DNA of 22,187 nucleotides, taken from positions 1 to 22,187 of the forward strand of contig DSBZ01000203.1 of the NCBI GenBank assembly GCA_011057175.1, in the 5' to 3' direction. Source of the DNA: Candidatus Acetothermia bacterium. Its GTDB lineage: Bacteria; Bipolaricaulota; Bipolaricaulia; Bipolaricaulales; Bipolaricaulaceae. This document shows, piece after piece, positions 1-7,291 of the stretch (positions within the stretch are counted from its first letter, which is position 1; the number at the start of each line of letters is the position of its first letter). The position numbers and the translations under genes were made by a program. The notes beneath the pieces were generated by a model. The model was not told where the DNA came from. It saw only the letters and a program-made list of their open reading frames with translations, and did not search any database.

Positions 1-281
1 CCCCTCCCCGTGGACGATCACGGTGTGGTACCTGTGGACGGGTATCATGTGCCCAACGCGGTTCAGCAGGAACAGGACAACCAGCACCAGCATGCCGGCT
101 CCGGCGGCGAGGACGTACAGGCCTTTCCCGACCACAGCTCCCAGCGCGGCGACGACCCGGCGCAGACGAGGATGTGCGTCCGCAGGCCGGCCGCGCGGCC
201 GCGCAGCTCCCGCTCGAGCCCGATCGCTCCCCCAACCAGGGCCGCGACGAGGACGCGCGCCAGGGCCTCAGCAGCGCCCAA
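1..281 (-). pseudogene. MgtC/SapB-family membrane protein remnant, internally deleted and frameshifted; runs off the window
   Basis: Two reading frames on the minus strand together resemble the two ends of an MgtC/SapB protein. The first, from a TTG at 281 (an ATG at 329 is also in frame), gives an opening membrane helix followed by GGAIGLERELRG and AGLRTHILVCAG, the hallmark N-terminal part of the family. That frame then loses resemblance, and a shifted frame from about position 156 downward reads VVAALGAVVGKGLYVLAAG and another hydrophobic helix, ending at the window edge; this matches the last membrane segments. The middle segments that normally carry the GIGFLGAG and GLTTAASLW motifs are absent, so about 50-60 residues appear to be lost, out of frame. 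The start overlaps the end of kbl by 14 nt and follows a G-run, suggesting it was once the next gene in a kbl operon. MgtC proteins are linked to Mg2+ limitation. An assembly error is the main alternative. Confidence 0.55.
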
Positions 282-1464
282 CGGCCCCCCCAGATCCCGC
301 CAACTTGCGCCCCACGCGAGCGAAGGCATCGACGGCGAAGTCCAGGTCCTCCTTCGTGTGCACGGCGGACACCATCACGCGCAGCCGGGCCTTGCCCCGG
401 GGGACGGTGGGGAACACGATCGCCTGAACGAAGACACCTTCCGCAAACAGCTGCCGCGAGAACTCCCACGCGGTCGCTGCCTCACCGAGCATGACCGGGG
501 TGATCGGGGTCTCCGACGCCCCGAGGTCGAACCCGAGCTCCCCCATCTTCGTCTTGAAGTAGCGGGCGTTGTCCCACAGCCTCCGCACCGGCTCGTCTGT
601 CCCCTCGAGGATTTCCACTGCGGCGAGGCACGCCGCCACGTCGGCCGGGGTGGCGGCGCTGGAGAACAGGAACGGCCGCGCCCGCTGCCGGAGGTACTCC
701 ACGATCTCCCTCTTGCCGGCCACGTACCCCCCCATGACCCCGAACGCCTTGGAGAGCGTCCCCATCTCGATGTCCACCCGTCCCTGCAGGCCGAAGTGGT
801 CCGCGATCCCCCTCCCGTGGGAGCCGAGTACCCCCTCTCCATGCGCATCGTCCACCATCACCATCGCGTCGAACTCCTCCGCGACCTCCACGATCCCCGG
901 GAGCGGCGCGAGGTCCCCGTCCATCGAGAACACCCCGTCGGTGACGATGAGCTTCCGCGGCGCATCCTTGTGCTCGCGGAGCGCCTTGGCAAGGGCATCC
1001 ACGTCCCGATGGGGATAGATCACCCGTTCCGCCTTGGTGAGCCGGCACCCGTCGATGATCGAGGCGTGGTTGAGTTCGTCGGTGAACAGGGCGTGGCCGG
1101 CCCCCACCAAGGTCGGGATCGCGGCGAGGTTGGCACAGAACCCTGACTGGAGCGAGATCGCGTCCTCCGCCCCCTTGAACGCGGCCAGCTTGCGCTCGAA
1201 CTCGACGTGGAGGGACATCGTGCCGGCGATGGACCGCACCGCCGCTGGCCCCACCCCGTACTCGTCGAGCGCCCGGCGCGCCGCCTCCCTCAACCGGGGG
1301 TCATTGGCGAACCCGAGGTAGTTGTTGGAACACATGTTGAGGACCCTCTTCCCATCGACCACGGTCCACGACCCGACCGGGCTCCCGATCGTGCGGATCG
1401 TGTTATAGAGGCCCTGCTTCCGAAGTTCCTCCAACTCAGCAGAGATGAAATCGTACTTGCTCAT
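268..1464 (-). CDS. kbl: Glycine C-acetyltransferase (2-amino-3-ketobutyrate CoA ligase)
   Basis: This 398-residue fold-type I PLP enzyme of the alpha-oxoamine synthase family splits 2-amino-3-ketobutyrate with CoA into glycine and acetyl-CoA, the second step of threonine breakdown. The PLP-binding lysine is K239 in [14 protein letters not shown]205 and H208 in VDDAHGEG match the residues that hold the pyridine ring, and CSNNYLG near residue 45 is the family N-terminal motif. Related BioF (7-keto-8-aminopelargonate synthase) has the same fold, but the divergent neighbour is a threonine dehydrogenase and no biotin genes are present, so Kbl is favoured. The ATG at 1464 follows a GGGAGGG ribosome-binding site. 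The last ten or so residues (GSGGAVGRC) extend past the usual family end and overlap the MgtC remnant. Confidence 0.93.
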   Translation of the reverse strand: MSKYDFISAELEELRKQGLYNTIRTIGSPVGSWTVVDGKRVLNMCSNNYLGFANDPRLREAARRALDEYGVGPAAVRSIAGTMSLHVEFERKLAAFKGAEDAISLQSGFCANLAAIPTLVGAGHALFTDELNHASIIDGCRLTKAERVIYPHRDVDALAKALREHKDAPRKLIVTDGVFSMDGDLAPLPGIVEVAEEFDAMVMVDDAHGEGVLGSHGRGIADHFGLQGRVDIEMGTLSKAFGVMGGYVAGKREIVEYLRQRARPFLFSSAATPADVAACLAAVEILEGTDEPVRRLWDNARYFKTKMGELGFDLGASETPITPVMLGEAATAWEFSRQLFAEGVFVQAIVFPTVPRGKARLRVMVSAVHTKEDLDFAVDAFARVGRKLAGSGGAVGRC

Positions 1465-1502
1465 CGACCCTCCCTCTCCTGCGCGCCGTCAGGCGGCGAG
1501 GC

Positions 1503-1531
1503 AGCTTACCGGACCGTGCTCGTCGGATCAA
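1503..1531 (-). promoter_or_regulatory. Putative sigma70-type promoter for kbl
   Basis: On the minus strand TTGATC (1531-1526) and TAAGCT (1508-1503) are separated by exactly 17 bp, in the right place about 40 nt upstream of the kbl start. The -35 box is a fair match and the -10 box a poor one (3 of 6), so this rests mostly on spacing and position. Confidence 0.33.
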
Positions 1532-1548
1532 ACGCAGGCCGGTACAAT
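1520..1548 (+). promoter_or_regulatory. Putative sigma70-type promoter for tdh
   Basis: TACAAT at 1543-1548 differs from the -10 consensus at one base and lies 29 nt before the tdh start; the GGGAGG ribosome-binding site is at 1565-1570. The -35 position (about 1520-1525, TCGTCG) is weak, which would suit an activated promoter. It interleaves with the proposed kbl promoter, whose -35 box is at 1526-1531. Confidence 0.35.
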
Positions 1549-1577
1549 CCCACACAAGACCATCGGGAGGCGATACC

Positions 1578-2543
1578 ATGAGGATCCTCGTCACAGGGGC
1601 CACGGGACAAATCGGATCGGAGCTCACTCTCGAGCTGCGACGCCACCACAGGGACGACGTTGTGGCTGCCGGGCACCGCAGGCCAGCCGCGGACAAGCTC
1701 GCCGCCTCAGGCCCATTCGTCCGGCTCGACGTCACGGACCGCGCCGCGCTGGAGCGCGTCGTGCGCGAGCACCGCATCGAGGCGATCTACCACCTCGCGG
1801 CGGTCCTCTCCGCCACGGGGGAACAGGATCCCCCGCGGGCGTGGGAGGTCAACGTGAACGGGCTGTACAACGTCCTGGAGATCGCCCGCCATCGCGGCCT
1901 GGCTCAGGTGTTCTACCCGAGCTCGATCGCCGTGTTCGGTCCCCGCACTCCCCGTGATGCCACGCCCCAGGACACGATCCTCTCCCCGACCACGATCTAC
2001 GGCGTGACGAAGGTTGCGGGGGAGCTCCTCTGCGACTACTACGCCCGGCGTTATGGGCTCGACGTGCGCGGGCTGCGGTACCCGGGGATCATCTCCAGCG
2101 AGACCCCCCCCGGCGGGGGGACCACGGACTACGCGGTCGAGATCTTCTACGCTGCGGTGGAGAAGAGAAGTTACACCTGTTTTGTGCGCGAGGACACCGC
2201 GCTCCCGATGATGTTCATGCCGGACTGCCTGAGGGCCGCGATCGAGCTGATGGCTGCTCCCAACGGGAACCTCCGCTACCGGACGTACAACATCACCGCG
2301 ATGAGCTTCACCGCGGGCGAGGTGGCGGCGGAGATCCGCAAGCACATCCCGGAGTTCCGTGTACGGTACCAGCCCGACTTCCGCCAGGAGATCGCCGACT
2401 CCTGGCCCCGCTCGATCGATGACTCAGCAGCGCGTTCCGACTGGGGCTGGAAGCCGGTGTACGGCCTCAAGGAGACGACCGCGGAGATGCTGCGCGCCCT
2501 CGGGGAACGTCAGGCCGCGGGCTGCCTTTACCCGAGCGGCTGA
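1578..2543 (+). CDS. tdh: L-threonine 3-dehydrogenase, extended short-chain dehydrogenase (epimerase-like) type
   Basis: A 321-residue NAD-dependent enzyme that oxidises L-threonine to 2-amino-3-ketobutyrate, the substrate of the divergent kbl. The Rossmann glycine motif TGATGQIG spans residues 6-13. The catalytic set is S115/S116 (YPSSIAVFG), Y141 and K145 (YGVTK). It looks superficially like a UDP-sugar epimerase, but residues 167-215 contain GLRYPGIIS, PGGGTTDYAVEIFY and LPMMFMPD, and the end has IDDSAARSDWGW. These are signatures of the SDR-type threonine dehydrogenases known from Flavobacterium frigidimaris and Thermoplasma volcanium, not the zinc-dependent E. coli type. ATG at 1578 has GGGAGG 7 nt upstream. 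The 3' end overlaps convergent ridA by 16 nt. Confidence 0.92.
   Translation: MRILVTGATGQIGSELTLELRRHHRDDVVAAGHRRPAADKLAASGPFVRLDVTDRAALERVVREHRIEAIYHLAAVLSATGEQDPPRAWEVNVNGLYNVLEIARHRGLAQVFYPSSIAVFGPRTPRDATPQDTILSPTTIYGVTKVAGELLCDYYARRYGLDVRGLRYPGIISSETPPGGGTTDYAVEIFYAAVEKRSYTCFVREDTALPMMFMPDCLRAAIELMAAPNGNLRYRTYNITAMSFTAGEVAAEIRKHIPEFRVRYQPDFRQEIADSWPRSIDDSAARSDWGWKPVYGLKETTAEMLRALGERQAAGCLYPSG
2511..2542. terminator. Hairpin at the tdh/ridA convergence, possible bidirectional terminator without a U-tract
   Basis: GCCGCGGG (2514-2521) can pair with CCC plus GCGGC (2531-2533 and 2536-2540), leaving a two-base GA bulge and a nine-base loop. The flanks CA (2511-2512) and TG (2541-2542) can add two pairs across a bulged G at 2513. 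The hairpin overlaps both stop codons, which face each other here. No T-run follows on either strand, so it is not a classic intrinsic terminator. In a GC-rich genome a stem of this size could also arise by chance. Confidence 0.3.
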
Positions 2544-2926
2544 CCCTGCGGATCGAGGTGGGCCACGGCCTCGATCTCGATGTGGGCATCGTTGGGGAGT
2601 CGACGGACCTCAATGCAGGTTCGGGCCGGGAGGGCATCGGTGAAGAAGGAGGCATAAGCCTCGTTCACCGCGGCGAACTGCTCCATGTCGGTGAGGTAGA
2701 TCGTGACCTTGACCAGGTCGCGAACCGAGCCACCTGCAGCCTGGACGATGGTGGAGATCCGCTCCAGGCAGAGCCGGGTCTGCTCCTCGATCGGCCCCGT
2801 GGAGAGCTCCCCACTGGCGAGCACGGGGAGCTGGCCGGAGATGAACAGGAACCGGCCCGCCTGGACCGCAGGCGAGTATGGACCTGCGACCGCTGCTCCC
2901 GGTGGGATGACCGGCCGACCGGGCAT
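2528..2926 (-). CDS. ridA: RidA family enamine/imine deaminase (YjgF/YER057c/UK114)
   Basis: This 132-residue protein matches the RidA family along its full length. RidA trimers hydrolyse reactive enamine/imine intermediates released by PLP enzymes, such as 2-aminoacrylate. Visible marks are GPYSPAVQAG near residue 16, FISGQLP (28-34), the active-site arginine R102 in ARTCIEV, and PNDAHIEIEAVA with E119. The frame stays open upstream through rplQ, but the family start MPGRPVIPPG sets the ATG at 2926. That ATG overlaps the rplQ stop as TGATG. No clear Shine-Dalgarno sequence precedes it, so translation probably depends on ribosomes finishing rplQ. It is the last gene of the long operon and overlaps convergent tdh by 16 nt. 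The exact substrate cannot be read from sequence. Confidence 0.93.
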   Translation of the reverse strand: MPGRPVIPPGAAVAGPYSPAVQAGRFLFISGQLPVLASGELSTGPIEEQTRLCLERISTIVQAAGGSVRDLVKVTIYLTDMEQFAAVNEAYASFFTDALPARTCIEVRRLPNDAHIEIEAVAHLDPQGQPLG

Positions 2927-3276
2927 CAGGCCCAGGTGAGGCGGGCTGTCTCCGCCCCATCTCCCCGCCGGGGGCCCAGCTTGAGGATGCGGGTGTATCC
3001 GCCCTCGCGGTCGCGATACTGGGGCCCCAGCTCCGCGAACAGCTTCGCCGTGGCCTCCTTGCTCTGGAGGATCGCGAACGCCCGGCGCTGTGAAGCCTGG
3101 TCCCCCGTGCGGGCCCACGTCACGAGCCGCTCCACGAGCGCTTGGGTCGCCCTCGCGCGGGCAGGGGTCGTGTCCACCTTGCCGTACAGGATAAGATCCT
3201 TGGCCTGACCGGCGAGCACCGCGCGGCGGCGGTCGCTCGTCATGCTGAGCTTGGGCACCTTGCAGCGGTGGCGCAT
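2926..3276 (-). CDS. rplQ: 50S ribosomal protein L17 (bL17)
   Basis: A 116-residue bL17, an early-assembly protein of the large subunit near the tunnel exit. The N-terminus has the family pattern R-H-R with LSMTSDRRRAVL and the T-T-x-A-R-A block (DTTPARARATQALVE). The C-terminal GGYTRILKLGPRRGDGA is also typical. Its ATG overlaps the rpoA stop (TGATG) and is preceded by a strong AAGGAGG. It sits after rpoA, the normal place in the alpha cluster. Confidence 0.96.
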   Translation of the reverse strand: MRHRCKVPKLSMTSDRRRAVLAGQAKDLILYGKVDTTPARARATQALVERLVTWARTGDQASQRRAFAILQSKEATAKLFAELGPQYRDREGGYTRILKLGPRRGDGAETARLTWA

Positions 3277-4211
3277 CAGTCCTCCTTCTCCGAACGCAGG
3301 GCGTAGCCGAGCTCGCCGAGGCGCTCCTCCAGCCGGGCGAGGGTCCTCTCCCCGAACCCATGGATGTCGGACACTTCTTCGCGGGTCTTGGCGAGGAGAT
3401 CCTGGAGAGTGATGACCCCTTCCTCGCGAAGGAGGTTACAGGCGCGGACCTCGAACCCCAGCTCGATCAAGGGCTGGAGCATCTCCTCCGCGGCCGCGGG
3501 GATCGCCTCCCCTTCCCCATGCTCGCCGCGGGCTCCGTCGAGCACGGCGAGGTGCTCGCGCAGCACCCTGACCGCCTGCCCCACTGCCTCGGGCGGGGTG
3601 ATCGCCCCGTTTGTCCACACGTCGAGCAGCAGCCGCTCGTAGCCGGAACGCCCCCCGACCCGGGTCGCCTCCACCGTGAAGTTGACGCGCTCGATGGGCG
3701 AGAAGTCCGCGTCCACCGGGATGAGGGACACAGGCGCGTCTTCTCGCTTGTTCTCCTCGGCGGAGCGGAACCCCCGCCCGACCTCGACCTCCATCTCCAC
3801 CTCGAGCTTCCCATTCTTCTCCAGGGTGGCGATCACGTGGTCCGGATTGGTGATCTCCACCCCTGCTGGCGTCTCGATGTCCCCTGCCCTGACCTCGCCG
3901 GGGCCGGTCGCGCTCACGTACAAGCGGTGCAAAGCCTCGTCCTGGCTCCGGATGGCGAGGCCCTTCAGATTGAGGATAATGTGCAGCACGTCCTCGCGCA
4001 CGCCCGGGATCGTGTCGTACTCGTGAAATCGCCCCGGGAACAGCACCCTCACCACGGCCGCCCCGGGGATCGCGGACAGCAGGACTCGCCGCAGGGCGTT
4101 GCCCAACGTCGTCGCATAGCCCCGCTCCAGCGGGGCCACGATCAGCCGCCCGTAGCGGGGCTCGACGGGCTCAACCCATGTTGCCGTTTCCGGATAGACG
4201 AAGGAAGCCAT
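3276..4211 (-). CDS. rpoA: DNA-directed RNA polymerase subunit alpha
   Basis: A 311-residue alpha subunit, the dimer that nucleates RNA polymerase assembly. The N-terminal domain carries the conserved assembly block LERGYATTLGNALRRVLLS at 28-46. The C-terminal domain (about 240-305) binds UP elements and activators. Compared with E. coli, R265 and N268 are kept (VRACNLL), while C269 is L, K298 is R and S299 is T. The length is close to the usual 310-330. It starts 2 nt after the rpsD stop and overlaps rplQ by one base. This order is standard for the alpha cluster. Confidence 0.97.
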   Translation of the reverse strand: MASFVYPETATWVEPVEPRYGRLIVAPLERGYATTLGNALRRVLLSAIPGAAVVRVLFPGRFHEYDTIPGVREDVLHIILNLKGLAIRSQDEALHRLYVSATGPGEVRAGDIETPAGVEITNPDHVIATLEKNGKLEVEMEVEVGRGFRSAEENKREDAPVSLIPVDADFSPIERVNFTVEATRVGGRSGYERLLLDVWTNGAITPPEAVGQAVRVLREHLAVLDGARGEHGEGEAIPAAAEEMLQPLIELGFEVRACNLLREEGVITLQDLLAKTREEVSDIHGFGERTLARLEERLGELGYALRSEKED

Positions 4212-4213
4212 CT

Positions 4214-4837
4214 CTACCTCGAATAGAACTCCACGATCAGGTTCATCTTGATCGACTGCTCCAGTTCCTCCACGCTGGGTTCAGCACTCACCTGGATGCG
4301 CAGCCCCTCAAGGTCGCGGGCCAACCAACTCGGAACGGGCCGCCGCTCGGAGGCAGCCTGGATCTGTGGGCGCAGCTTGTCGCGGGACTGGGGTCTCACC
4401 TCGACGATGTCCCCCTCCGCGACCGCGTACGAGGCGACATCGGTCAAGCGCCCGTTCACCAGGAAGTGGCCATGGCCCACGAGCTGGCGGGCTTGGTTGC
4501 GGGAGTGCGCGAACCCGGCGCGGTACACGACGTTGTCCAAGCGCTTCTCCAGCGACTTCAGGATCGCCTCGCCCGTGACGCCTTTCCACTTCTTCCCCGC
4601 CTCCACGTAGCGGCGAAACTGAGCCTCCCGAACGCCGTAGATCCTCTTCAGCTTTTGTTTTTCGCGGATCCGGATCGCATAGGGGCTCGCCCGCCGACGG
4701 AAGCGGCTGTGCTGGCCCGGGACCTGGGGCCTCTTCGCGACTGGGCACTGCGGCGAATAACAGCGATCTCCACGCAGGAAGAGCTTCACCCCCTCCCGCC
4801 GACATATCCTGCACTTTGGACCTGCATACCTGCCCAT
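4214..4837 (-). CDS. rpsD: 30S ribosomal protein S4 (uS4), zinc-binding form
   Basis: A 207-residue primary 16S rRNA binder that organises the 5' domain of the small subunit; in several bacteria it also represses the alpha operon. The first 31 residues hold four cysteines (C9, C12, C26, C31), the zinc-bearing C+ form. The S4 RNA-binding domain follows around 93-155 (RLDNVVYRAGFA, then SRNQARQLVGHGHFLVNGR). The C-terminus MNLIVEFYSR is typical. It lies 15 nt after rpsK. Confidence 0.97.
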   Translation of the reverse strand: MGRYAGPKCRICRREGVKLFLRGDRCYSPQCPVAKRPQVPGQHSRFRRRASPYAIRIREKQKLKRIYGVREAQFRRYVEAGKKWKGVTGEAILKSLEKRLDNVVYRAGFAHSRNQARQLVGHGHFLVNGRLTDVASYAVAEGDIVEVRPQSRDKLRPQIQAASERRPVPSWLARDLEGLRIQVSAEPSVEELEQSIKMNLIVEFYSR

Positions 4838-4852
4838 CGTGGTTGCCGCCTC

Positions 4853-5200
4853 CTAGCTGTGACTGACCGAGGTCACGTTCCGCACTTCCTCGACCTGGAT
4901 CCCGAGCGAGCGGAGCGTCTGCACCACGGCCTGACGTCCGGATCCCATGCCGTCCACCGTCACCACGACCGACCGTACTCCATACTCCTTGAGGTCGCGC
5001 GCTAGGGCCTGAGTGGCAAGCTGAGCGGCGTAAGGGGTGCCTTTGCGGGATCCGGTGAACCCCGCCGTCCCGCCCGATTGCCAGCCGACGGCGTTGCCGT
5101 TGAGGTCGGTCACGGTGATGATCGTGTTGTTGAAGGTGGAGTGAACATGCACCCGCGCCCGATCGAGACGAATCGCCTTTTTCTTCCGCGCCCGGGCCAT
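4853..5200 (-). CDS. rpsK: 30S ribosomal protein S11 (uS11)
   Basis: A 115-residue platform protein near the decoding region and mRNA exit. HVHSTFNNTIITVTD and GFTGSRKGTPYAAQLA are family hallmarks, as is DGMGSGRQAVV. The reading frame is open further upstream to 5314, but the basic family start MARARKKK at 5200 is preceded by AGAGGAAG. That ATG overlaps the rpsM stop by one base (TAATG), so the two are probably coupled. Confidence 0.96.
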   Translation of the reverse strand: MARARKKKAIRLDRARVHVHSTFNNTIITVTDLNGNAVGWQSGGTAGFTGSRKGTPYAAQLATQALARDLKEYGVRSVVVTVDGMGSGRQAVVQTLRSLGIQVEEVRNVTSVSHS

Positions 5201-5565
5201 TACTTCCTCTTTCCGGCCTTCGCCGGCCGCGGCCCCTTCCAGGTGCGGGCGTTCGTCCCCGTCTTCTGCCCGCGCACGGGGAGGCCGGCCTTGTGCCGAA
5301 GGCCCCGGTAGCACCCGATGTCAATCATGCGTTGCACGTTCGCCCGGACCTGGCGGCGCAGATCCCCCTCCACGAGCTGGGACTCCACCTCGCGCCGCAG
5401 GGCGGTCACGTCCTGCTCTGTCAAATCCATCACCCTCGTATCCGGGGCGACCCCGGTCCGCTCCAGGATCTGCCGCGCCCGTGACGGCCCGATCCCGTAG
5501 ATGTAGGTCAACGCCACCGCGATCTGCTTCTTCGCCGGAAGGTTGATGCCTGCGATCCTCGCCAT
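5200..5565 (-). CDS. rpsM: 30S ribosomal protein S13 (uS13)
   Basis: A 121-residue head protein that contacts the P-site tRNA and forms the B1a/B1b intersubunit bridges. The N-terminal ARIAGINLP with the helix-two-turn-helix segment [12 protein letters not shown], the [16 protein letters not shown] block and the basic tail [15 protein letters not shown] are all standard. The start is 3 nt after the rpmJ stop. Confidence 0.97.
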   Translation of the reverse strand: MARIAGINLPAKKQIAVALTYIYGIGPSRARQILERTGVAPDTRVMDLTEQDVTALRREVESQLVEGDLRRQVRANVQRMIDIGCYRGLRHKAGLPVRGQKTGTNARTWKGPRPAKAGKRK

Positions 5566-5568
5566 ACC

Positions 5569-5682
5569 CTACCCCTGCCGCTGCTTGTGCTTGGGGTTGC
5601 GGCAGACAACCCACAACCGTCCCGAGCGGCGGATGACCCGGCACTTATCGCAAATCCTCTTCACTGAACTCCGGACCTTCAT
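5569..5682 (-). CDS. rpmJ: 50S ribosomal protein L36 (bL36), zinc-binding form
   Basis: A tiny 37-residue protein starting [14 protein letters not shown] at 5682 and ending with a TAG at 5571-5569. The zinc ligands are C11, C14, C27 and H32, so this is the C+ paralogue. It stabilises 23S rRNA near the base of the L7/L12 stalk. It lies between infA (12 nt gap) and rpsM (3 nt gap), the usual position. Confidence 0.96.
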   Translation of the reverse strand: MKVRSSVKRICDKCRVIRRSGRLWVVCRNPKHKQRQG

Positions 5683-5694
5683 CCTCGCCTCCTG

Positions 5695-5913
5695 TCACGT
5701 CTCCCGGTACACGATCCGGCCTCGGGTGAGGTCGTAGGGGGAAAACTCCACGATCACCCGATCCCCCACCACCACCCGGATGAAGTTCTTCCGCATCCGG
5801 CCCGAGGCCACGCACAGCGCGTCATGCTCGTTGTCCAGCTTCACCCGATACATCGAATCGGGGAGGACTTCCGTCACTTCCCCGCGAGCCCGGATCACAT
5901 CCTTTTTCGACAA
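5695..5913 (-). CDS. infA: Translation initiation factor IF-1
   Basis: A 72-residue S1/OB-fold factor that binds the 30S A site during initiation. The sequence follows the family closely: [17 protein letters not shown], then [17 protein letters not shown] and the near-invariant [10 protein letters not shown]. The open frame extends to 6021 but the family start aligns to a TTG at 5913, with GGGAGG a few bases upstream; no ATG or GTG fits. It overlaps the end of map by 19 nt. A TTG start on an essential factor may keep its level low. Confidence 0.93.
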   Translation of the reverse strand: MSKKDVIRARGEVTEVLPDSMYRVKLDNEHDALCVASGRMRKNFIRVVVGDRVIVEFSPYDLTRGRIVYRET

Positions 5914-6671
5914 AAGGCCTCCCAAATCCCACCCGTCAGCGTGTGGGGTCCGCGCGATGTGACGACAACCATTTCCTCGTAGTGCGCAGCAGGCGCACCG
6001 CTCGCCGTGACCGCGGTCCAACCATCGCCCTGAATGCGAACGGGAAGATCATCCCCCTTCACCATGGGTTCCGGGCAGAGGATCATCCCCTCCCTGAGGA
6101 TCGTCCCGTGGCCCGGCTCCCCGAAGTTCGGGATCTGCGGATCTTCGTGGAGCTCGCGGCCGATGCCGTGCCCCACGAACTCCCGCACCACATGAAACCC
6201 GTGGTCCGTCACGTAGCGGCCAATGGCGTGGGATAGATCCGAAACGTGCCCCCCTACTCTAGCGGCCTTGATCGCGTTCCGCAAGGCGCCCCGCGTGACA
6301 TCGAGCAGCCGCTCAGCCTCGGGTGCGATCCGCCCCACCCCCACCGTGAGCGCGGCATCGGCGTAGTAACCGTCCCGCTCCAGCCCAAGATCGAGGGATA
6401 CGATGTCCCCCTCCCGCAAGCGGCGCTCGGAGGGGATTCCGTGCACGATCTCGTCGTTCACGGACACGCACAGCGTGGCTGGATAACCGCGGTACCCCTT
6501 GAACGCAGGACGGACGCCGGCCAAGCGGATCCTAGCCTCGGCCGAGCGATCGAGCTCCTCCGTGGTCACACCGGGCCGCACCTCCAGCGCGACCTCGACG
6601 AGGATCTGGGCCAGGAGTTGGGCGTTTCGCGCCACGACCTCGACCTCGGCTTCCGTCTTGAGGGCGATCAC
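5895..6671 (-). CDS. map: Methionine aminopeptidase, type I
   Basis: A 258-residue metalloprotease that removes the initiator methionine from nascent proteins. The five metal ligands are D94 (SLDLG), D105 (YYADAA), H168 (VGHGIG), E201 (CPEPM) and E232 (HYEEM). The substrate histidines H77 (VHGIP) and H175 are also present. No N-terminal zinc-finger extension is seen, so it is the short bacterial type Ia form. It begins with GTG at 6671, overlapping the adk stop as GTGA. The C-terminal tail [12 protein letters not shown] runs about ten residues past the usual end and overlaps infA. Confidence 0.96.
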   Translation of the reverse strand: MIALKTEAEVEVVARNAQLLAQILVEVALEVRPGVTTEELDRSAEARIRLAGVRPAFKGYRGYPATLCVSVNDEIVHGIPSERRLREGDIVSLDLGLERDGYYADAALTVGVGRIAPEAERLLDVTRGALRNAIKAARVGGHVSDLSHAIGRYVTDHGFHVVREFVGHGIGRELHEDPQIPNFGEPGHGTILREGMILCPEPMVKGDDLPVRIQGDGWTAVTASGAPAAHYEEMVVVTSRGPHTLTGGIWEAFCRKRM

Positions 6672-7291
6672 GGCCGGAGCGCCTCGATGACGTCGGAGGC
6701 CACCACGTCTGGGGAGCGTGCACCGTCCACGGTGATGAGCTTCCCCTGCTGGGCGTAGTGCTCGACGAGGGGACGGGAGTCTCGCTCGTAGACCTCGTAC
6801 CGCCGGGCCACGACGTCAGCCGCGTCGTCGGGCCGCTGCGCGAGCTTTTCCCCACACCGATCGCACCGCCCCCCTGCTTTCGGAGGCTGGGTCACGAGGT
6901 TGTACACGGCCCCGCAGGACGCGCAGACCCGCCGGTTCCCGAGCCGGCGTACGACCTCGTCCTTGCTCACCGCAAGGTAGACCACCGCGTGGAGGGGGAG
7001 GAACTGGGCTAGCCCCTCAGCTTGGGCCAGCGTACGCGGGAACCCATCCAAGAGGACCCCCTCTCGGCCCTCCACCCGCTCCCGGACCATGGCCAGCACC
7101 ACGTGGTCGGGCACGAGTTCCCCGCGCTCCATGAACCCCTGCGCGAGGTGCCCCAGCTCCGTTCCTCGCGCTACCTCGTCCCGGAGCACATCCCCCGTGG
7201 AGAGGTGGAGCAGATGGAGTTCCGCGGCCACGCGCGCCGCGATCGTCCCCTTCCCCGCTCCCGGCGGGCCGAGGAGGGCCACGTTCCTCAC
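6668..7291 (-). CDS. adk: Adenylate kinase, zinc-lid form
   Basis: A 207-residue nucleotide kinase that interconverts ATP, ADP and AMP in the cytoplasm. The Walker A loop GPPGAGKGT is at 8-16, STGD at 31-34 and DGFPRT at 82-87. The LID domain carries four cysteines (C123, C126, C143, C146), the structural zinc site found in many Gram-positive and thermophilic enzymes. RPDD at 153-156 is kept. It starts with GTG at 7291 (GTGA overlap with secY) after AGGAAGGGG. It lies in the common secY-adk-map order. Confidence 0.97.
   Translation of the reverse strand: MRNVALLGPPGAGKGTIAARVAAELHLLHLSTGDVLRDEVARGTELGHLAQGFMERGELVPDHVVLAMVRERVEGREGVLLDGFPRTLAQAEGLAQFLPLHAVVYLAVSKDEVVRRLGNRRVCASCGAVYNLVTQPPKAGGRCDRCGEKLAQRPDDAADVVARRYEVYERDSRPLVEHYAQQGKLITVDGARSPDVVASDVIEALRP

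Noticed and set aside
268..1464. BioF (8-amino-7-oxononanoate synthase)
   Set aside because: Same fold, but threonine dehydrogenase lies next to it and no biotin gene is present.
1484..1495. Inverted repeat CGCC-GTCA-GGCG before kbl as an operator or leader hairpin
   Set aside because: Only four pairs, common by chance in GC-rich DNA.
1578..2543. UDP-glucose 4-epimerase or other sugar epimerase
   Set aside because: The substrate-region motifs (PGGGTTDYAVEIFY, LPMMFMPD, IDDSAARSDWGW) and divergent kbl point to threonine dehydrogenase.
2927..3361. Long N-terminal extension of ridA across rplQ
   Set aside because: Arg/Gly/Pro-rich shadow of rplQ; RidA begins at 2926.
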